A stretch of 64,000 bases of DNA from NCBI RefSeq assembly GCF_021165755.1, contig NZ_CP088936.1, forward strand, positions 62,001-126,000, in the 5' to 3' direction. Origin of the DNA: Borrelia sp. RT5S (GTDB taxonomy: Bacteria > Spirochaetota > Spirochaetia > Borreliales > Borreliaceae). Positions 60,197 through 64,000 of this stretch are shown here, piece by piece. The stretch's first letter is position 1, and each line of letters opens with the position of its first letter. Under the pieces are notes generated by a model that saw only the letters and a program-made list of their open reading frames with translations, ran no database searches and was not told the origin of the DNA. Made by a program: the position numbers and the translations under genes.

Positions 60197-60475
60197 CTAT
60201 AAGTCGTTCTTATTTCTCTCAGAAAATCTTAATAAAGATATAAAAACTATTGAACCAATCATTGGAAATAAATAGAATAGGAAATCTATTTGTCTATTGT
60301 AGTAATCGGAATAAAAAAAGGATATAAAAAATAAAAATAAGACACTACCCAAAAAACTTACAGAATAAACCAATAAAAATCCAAACCTTAATACACCGAA
60401 AAAAATAACAAAAAAACTTACCAAAAAAGAAACAACAATATTGGTCAAAATCAAATGAAAAAAAAATGTTATCAT
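60197..60475 (-). CDS. Small membrane protein of unknown function
   Basis: A 92-residue, very hydrophobic protein with three predicted membrane segments (about 5-25, 29-53 and 65-83), rich in Phe. I do not recognise it. It lies 13 nt after the lipoprotein gene, at the end of the cmk-rpsA run. It corresponds to BB0124. Confidence 0.65.
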   Translation of the reverse strand: MITFFFHLILTNIVVSFLVSFFVIFFGVLRFGFLLVYSVSFLGSVLFLFFISFFYSDYYNRQIDFLFYLFPMIGSIVFISLLRFSERNKNDL

Positions 60476-60488
60476 GCAACTCTCTTAC

Positions 60489-61277
60489 CTAAGGCTCTAA
60501 TCTAAAACTATCCAAACTACCTATATCTAGAATAACACCATAAAAATCATCCTCTATCACATTACCCACAGCCATAACAAAAATTACTAAATTGTACTTA
60601 GGGGAAACATCTCGTGTGAAAAAATCATTACTAATATGCTTAAGGTCCAAAGGCCTTTTATCCCCATCCAAAACTTTACTCTTCTTAAGAGCTTCAGAAA
60701 ACTCAGAATATAAACCATCAACAACATGAGATCTATATATGGTTTTAATATCAGTAAGGAGAGGTGCAGAAGAATCACTACCTCTCCTTACACTAATGAA
60801 AGCAGACCCAGGGGTACTCTTTCTTAAATCCTCAAAATTAAGTTCAAAATACAAAGGAAGCTTCCCATCAATCCAACTTTTATCTAATTTTAAAGTTGGC
60901 CTCCCTGAAAAACGCCGCTCATTTAAATTTATCTTATAAAATCCCCTATTATTAAACTCAGAAACATTATTAAAAATTCCCTTCAAAGCATCAAAATCTT
61001 TCTGTACCGTCTTTGCAAAACCATCGGAATGATAATTTGAACCTTCGGGGTAGAACTTGTAGTATATATCAAACCCCCTAATTTTAGCTGTATTCGGTTT
61101 GTTAAAATACCCAAAAGGTAACAAAAAAGCAAGAGTATCCCTGGAAGCCCTACTATCAACCTTAACAGGAGAGTCAACTATGACAATATCCTCAATGCCA
61201 CACCCTAAACCCAACAAAAAAAAACTTAATAAACTACTAAAACCTTTTCTCACTTCACAATAATAAAATTGAGTCAC
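60489..61277 (-). CDS. Putative lipoprotein of unknown function
   Basis: A 262-residue protein (from ATG 61277) with a signal peptide and lipobox LGLGC at about residues 22-26. A GTG at 61253 would give a more usual, shorter signal peptide starting with RKGFSSLLSFF. The mature part is soluble and beta-rich (GFYKINLNERRFSGRPTLKL, YNLVIFVMAVGNVIEDDF). No family recognised. It is ATGA-coupled to the TPR gene upstream. It corresponds to BB0125. Confidence 0.7.
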   Translation of the reverse strand: MTQFYYCEVRKGFSSLLSFFLLGLGCGIEDIVIVDSPVKVDSRASRDTLAFLLPFGYFNKPNTAKIRGFDIYYKFYPEGSNYHSDGFAKTVQKDFDALKGIFNNVSEFNNRGFYKINLNERRFSGRPTLKLDKSWIDGKLPLYFELNFEDLRKSTPGSAFISVRRGSDSSAPLLTDIKTIYRSHVVDGLYSEFSEALKKSKVLDGDKRPLDLKHISNDFFTRDVSPKYNLVIFVMAVGNVIEDDFYGVILDIGSLDSFRLEP

Positions 61278-61882
61278 TTAAGCTGCAAAAGCTTATTCCT
61301 AGCTATATTCACATACAAATTATTTTCATAAGAGAAGTTAGAAATCTGCTCATATATCTTTATAGCCATATTTTTATCCTTCCCCTCAACGACTAACGCC
61401 TTACCAAGCAAAGCCTTAACCTTTATAAACTCAAACTTTGTCTTCTTGATAATGTTATCATACGCTAACAAAGCATCTTCCATCTGTCCCATTTTTTCAT
61501 AAATCACAGCCTTATTAAGGTAAGCGATTTCCTTCTCAATCCATTTTGACTTAAGAACAACATCCAAATCATCAAGAGCTTCCTTGTATAACCCCTTGCT
61601 CTGTAAATAAGTAGACCTTGCAAGATAAAATCTGGGAAAAAACTCGTGTGAAACATCCTCCATCTTACCTATAGATTCTTTTATCCTAAGTTCTATCTTA
61701 TTTCTTTCCTCATCGCTTCTTTCCCTTAAGTAAAGATTTAAATCGCCCTCAAGTTTCTCTACTATCTCTCCTCCCGTCTTAACATAGTCCACATCCATAG
61801 AGCTATAAAAAACAACCACAATACCCGCAAGAACAACAGCAGCAAGAATACCTACAAAAATCTTACCCCTAAACATCAGCAT
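61274..61882 (-). CDS. Membrane-anchored TPR-like protein
   Basis: A 202-residue protein with an N-terminal membrane segment (about 6-27, GKIFVGILAAVVLAGIVVVF) and TPR-like helices outside (EALDDLDVVLKSKWIEKEIA, MEDALLAYDNIIKKTK). It probably acts as a scaffold on the periplasmic side. It overlaps the end of rpsA by 14 nt and the lipoprotein gene by 4 nt, so all are one operon. It corresponds to BB0126. Confidence 0.75.
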   Translation of the reverse strand: MLMFRGKIFVGILAAVVLAGIVVVFYSSMDVDYVKTGGEIVEKLEGDLNLYLRERSDEERNKIELRIKESIGKMEDVSHEFFPRFYLARSTYLQSKGLYKEALDDLDVVLKSKWIEKEIAYLNKAVIYEKMGQMEDALLAYDNIIKKTKFEFIKVKALLGKALVVEGKDKNMAIKIYEQISNFSYENNLYVNIARNKLLQLK

Positions 61883-63536
61883 TCCTCTTCAGTAAATTTG
61901 CAAACGGTTTATAAGACTCATCGTCATCTTCCTTAAACAAATAAGAAGAAATCTCCTCCCTTGATTTTTGACTCTCATACTCTTTATAAGAAAGCAAGAC
62001 CAATTTATTCCTGGAGTCAATATTTGTCAATATAACTTTAAGCTTATCCCCAATATTCAAATTATCAAAAGTACTCATGCTAGATTCTTTAGTATCTCCA
62101 AGTTGTATTTTACTAATAAACCCCATGATCTTATTATAAACTCTTACTTGAAGCCCCTTAGACTTCTTCTCAACAACTTCCACCTCAAGAGAATCCCCCT
62201 TCTTATAGCTCCTGGCAAAATCATCCCAAGGATTCTCTTCCAACTGCTTAATTCCCAGTTTAATATTTTGTCTCTTTGCATCAAATTCAATAACTTTTCC
62301 ACTAACAGAGCTTCCCACCTCAAAATAATCCTCTGGATTAACGTCGTCTACCCAAGAAATATCAAATTTACTAATGTAAGCATCTATACCCTCTTCGATA
62401 TTAACAAAAGCACCCGTCTTCGTTATATTTTTAACAACCCCCTGTATAACTTTCCCAACAGAAAATCTCTCAGACAGATTATCCCAAGGATTCCCATTAA
62501 CCTGCTTAATTCCTAAAGATATTCTTTGCCTTTCCTTATCTATCTCTAAAATCTTAACCTCCACAATTTGCCCAATCTTAACTACCTCTTGTGGGCTCTT
62601 TATCACTCTTACCCAAGAAAAATTACTTACATGAAGAAATCCTGATATCTCATTATCAAGTTCAACAACAGCACCAAAGGGTAATATCTTAACAACCTTT
62701 CCTTTAACAATGCTTTCAACTCCATACCTAGATTCAATAGAATCCCAAGGATTTGTCCTTAAAGCTTTAAGCGATAACTCCATCTTTGCTGTCTTCAAGT
62801 TCAGCTTAATGATTTTTAACTTCAACCTATCACCAATATTAATAAAATCCTCAATATTTTCAACACGAGTGTAGGCAATATTCCTTTTATTTAATATTCC
62901 TAAAACAAACTCCCTAACCCTTATAATAGCTCCATACTCTATGATCTTCTCAACAACTCCATCAACGATATCCCCCTCATTGTAAGAACTAACAAACTCT
63001 TTCCTTTTTTCAATCTCTCGTTCCTTTTCCAAAGTCCGCCTATCAAGAATAAGCTTCAAACCATCAGTCTTATTCGCTTCAACAACATAAAACTCAACAA
63101 TAGATCCTCTTTTTAATTTCTCATCTTTAGACCTAGAGCTTAAATAAAGAGGCATAAATCCAGTAGTATTTTCATTAATCTGTACCTTATACCCACTAGG
63201 CATCTCAAACATAATCTTGCCCTTAACCACTTTCCTATCTGCAATATACTCATCAACCTTATCTTGAAAACTCAAAGAATCAAGCTTCTCTACGCTAAGA
63301 ACCAAGCCCAACTCACCCCCTATCCTCGTAACTACCGCATCAATCCTATCTCCAATATTTGGAACGTTCTCAAACTCATCAACTCTAATAAATCCTTCGG
63401 ATTTATAACCAACATCTACAAGTACATAATCTTTCATGATATTTACAACAATGCCAGTAACATTACTCCCAAGATCTACCCTTTCAAGAACCTTCAGATA
63501 ATTTTCTTGCAAATCTTCTTGATTTTCCATGCTCAC
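61869..63536 (-). CDS. rpsA: Ribosomal protein S1
   Basis: A 555-residue RNA-binding protein with six S1 (OB) domains, beginning near residues 18, 98, 192, 280, 365 and 450. Domains 3 to 5 show the repeated ending NPWDSIESRYG, NPWDNLSERF and NPWDDFARSY. It helps bring mRNA to the 30S subunit, important where leaders are weak. It lies 4 nt after cmk, the same cmk-rpsA pair as in E. coli. It corresponds to BB0127. Confidence 0.95.
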   Translation of the reverse strand: MSMENQEDLQENYLKVLERVDLGSNVTGIVVNIMKDYVLVDVGYKSEGFIRVDEFENVPNIGDRIDAVVTRIGGELGLVLSVEKLDSLSFQDKVDEYIADRKVVKGKIMFEMPSGYKVQINENTTGFMPLYLSSRSKDEKLKRGSIVEFYVVEANKTDGLKLILDRRTLEKEREIEKRKEFVSSYNEGDIVDGVVEKIIEYGAIIRVREFVLGILNKRNIAYTRVENIEDFINIGDRLKLKIIKLNLKTAKMELSLKALRTNPWDSIESRYGVESIVKGKVVKILPFGAVVELDNEISGFLHVSNFSWVRVIKSPQEVVKIGQIVEVKILEIDKERQRISLGIKQVNGNPWDNLSERFSVGKVIQGVVKNITKTGAFVNIEEGIDAYISKFDISWVDDVNPEDYFEVGSSVSGKVIEFDAKRQNIKLGIKQLEENPWDDFARSYKKGDSLEVEVVEKKSKGLQVRVYNKIMGFISKIQLGDTKESSMSTFDNLNIGDKLKVILTNIDSRNKLVLLSYKEYESQKSREEISSYLFKEDDDESYKPFANLLKRNADV

Positions 63537-63540
63537 CTCT

Positions 63541-64000
63541 CTATATCATTTTTTTCAAATTCAAAGTTTCCACGATGCTATCACACGCATCTTCCAAACA
63601 TTTATAACTTGTGTCAATATAAAAAACATCCTCAGCTAATTCTAGCCTGCCATACTCTTTATTCTTATCAATCTCATCTCGTCTCTCCAGTGCATGTTCC
63701 AACTCACTTAAATCCATATTTTCATTTCTTTGTACATGCCGCCTTAAAGCACGAACCTCAACAGAAGCATCCAAATACACCTTAAAATCCGCCTCTGAAA
63801 AAACCACAGTAGTAATATCCCTACCCTCTATTATATAATTGCCACCTTCTAATTTAACTATTTCTCTCAACTTTTTATTCACAATATTCCTAACACCCAC
63901 ATAGGAAGAATAAAGTGAAACTTGAAGATCTATCTTTTCATTAAAAATAAGATCGGTCACACTCTTACAATTAAGCAAAAACTCAGAGCCGTCAAACTTG
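63541..64000 (-). CDS. cmk: Cytidylate kinase, C-terminal part, cut by window edge
   Basis: An open frame runs from the right edge to the stop at 63541, about 153 residues. It matches the C-terminal two thirds of bacterial CMP kinase: VGVRNIVNKKLREI, the IIEGRDITTVVF motif with its conserved arginine, LDASVEVRALRR, and YIDTSYKCLEDA. The enzyme phosphorylates CMP and dCMP. The P-loop lies beyond position 64000. The in-frame TTG at 63978 is internal, since the reading frame continues upstream with family-like sequence. It corresponds to BB0128. Confidence 0.92.
   Translation of the reverse strand, partial: KFDGSEFLLNCKSVTDLIFNEKIDLQVSLYSSYVGVRNIVNKKLREIVKLEGGNYIIEGRDITTVVFSEADFKVYLDASVEVRALRRHVQRNENMDLSELEHALERRDEIDKNKEYGRLELAEDVFYIDTSYKCLEDACDSIVETLNLKKMI

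Noticed and set aside
61253-61277. Definite start choice for the lipoprotein gene
   Set aside because: ATG 61277 (overlap-coupled) and GTG 61253 (more typical signal peptide) are both possible, so no separate claim is made.

Overview
The window is a gene-dense, AT-rich stretch of a spirochaete chromosome. Gene content and order match the linear chromosome of Borrelia from about BB0067 (Xaa-Pro peptidase) to BB0128 (cmk). I assign BB numbers from memory of the B. burgdorferi gene order, not from a search. An extra gene sits between ldh and lepA, where I recall none in B. burgdorferi. Together with the protein sequences this suggests a relapsing-fever-type or otherwise non-Lyme Borrelia, with moderate confidence. 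I see no insertion sequence, prophage, CRISPR array, rRNA or tRNA.

Layout. 1-902 (-) is the N-terminal part of a peptidase. 1026-15596 (+) is one long co-directional run: HAD phosphatase, M29 aminopeptidase, a PAP2-like membrane protein, an eroded Rnf-like membrane module, prfB with its programmed frameshift, a PEGA-like protein, ftsY, an exported protein, and a LolCDE-type lipoprotein exporter. 15619-17218 (-) holds two uncharacterised genes. 17403-20692 (+) carries sufS, sufU and comM. 20706-22848 (-) carries ldh and a stand-alone PD-(D/E)XK/DUF5655 nuclease-like gene. 23136-33094 (-) is a tight run of the V-type ATPase (E, DUF2764, A, B, D, I, K), a TPR protein and lepA. 33319-37728 (-) is a conserved hypothetical, mutS2, rsgA and murI. 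37875-39892 (+) is asnS and a SPOR-like protein. 39885-47253 (-) is a phosphoribosyltransferase, htrA, map, a TPR protein, nusB, a parvulin-type isomerase and thiolase. 47402-48754 (+) is a probable outer-membrane beta-barrel. 48810-53836 (-) is dnaB, rplI, rpsR, ssb, rpsF and a glucose-family PTS permease. 54052-54741 (+) is a haemolysin III homologue. 54744-64000 (-) is rseP, cdsA, uppS, frr, tsf, rpsB, three uncharacterised envelope genes, rpsA and a partial cmk.

How the genes fit together. Most are housekeeping: translation (prfB, rpsB, tsf, frr, rpsA, rplI, rpsR, rpsF, asnS, lepA), envelope building and sorting (LolCDE, ftsY, cdsA, uppS, murI, rseP, htrA, parvulin) and ion or energy handling (V-ATPase, ldh, PTS). 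The proteolipid K subunit carries the residues that bind Na+ in the Enterococcus enzyme, so a sodium-coupled V-ATPase is plausible.

Most notable items: (1) a fused RnfC-RnfD homologue followed by an RnfA/E homologue, both lacking recognisable flavin and Fe-S ligands; (2) the accessory DUF5655 nuclease-like gene, which looks near-leaderless; (3) lepA apparently starting at ATT; (4) a bidirectional terminator whose two arms encode the last residues and stops of both comM and ldh; (5) a Fur-box-like palindrome before sufSU; (6) a PTS IIB domain with Val at the phospho-cysteine position; (7) the classical RF2 frameshift site.
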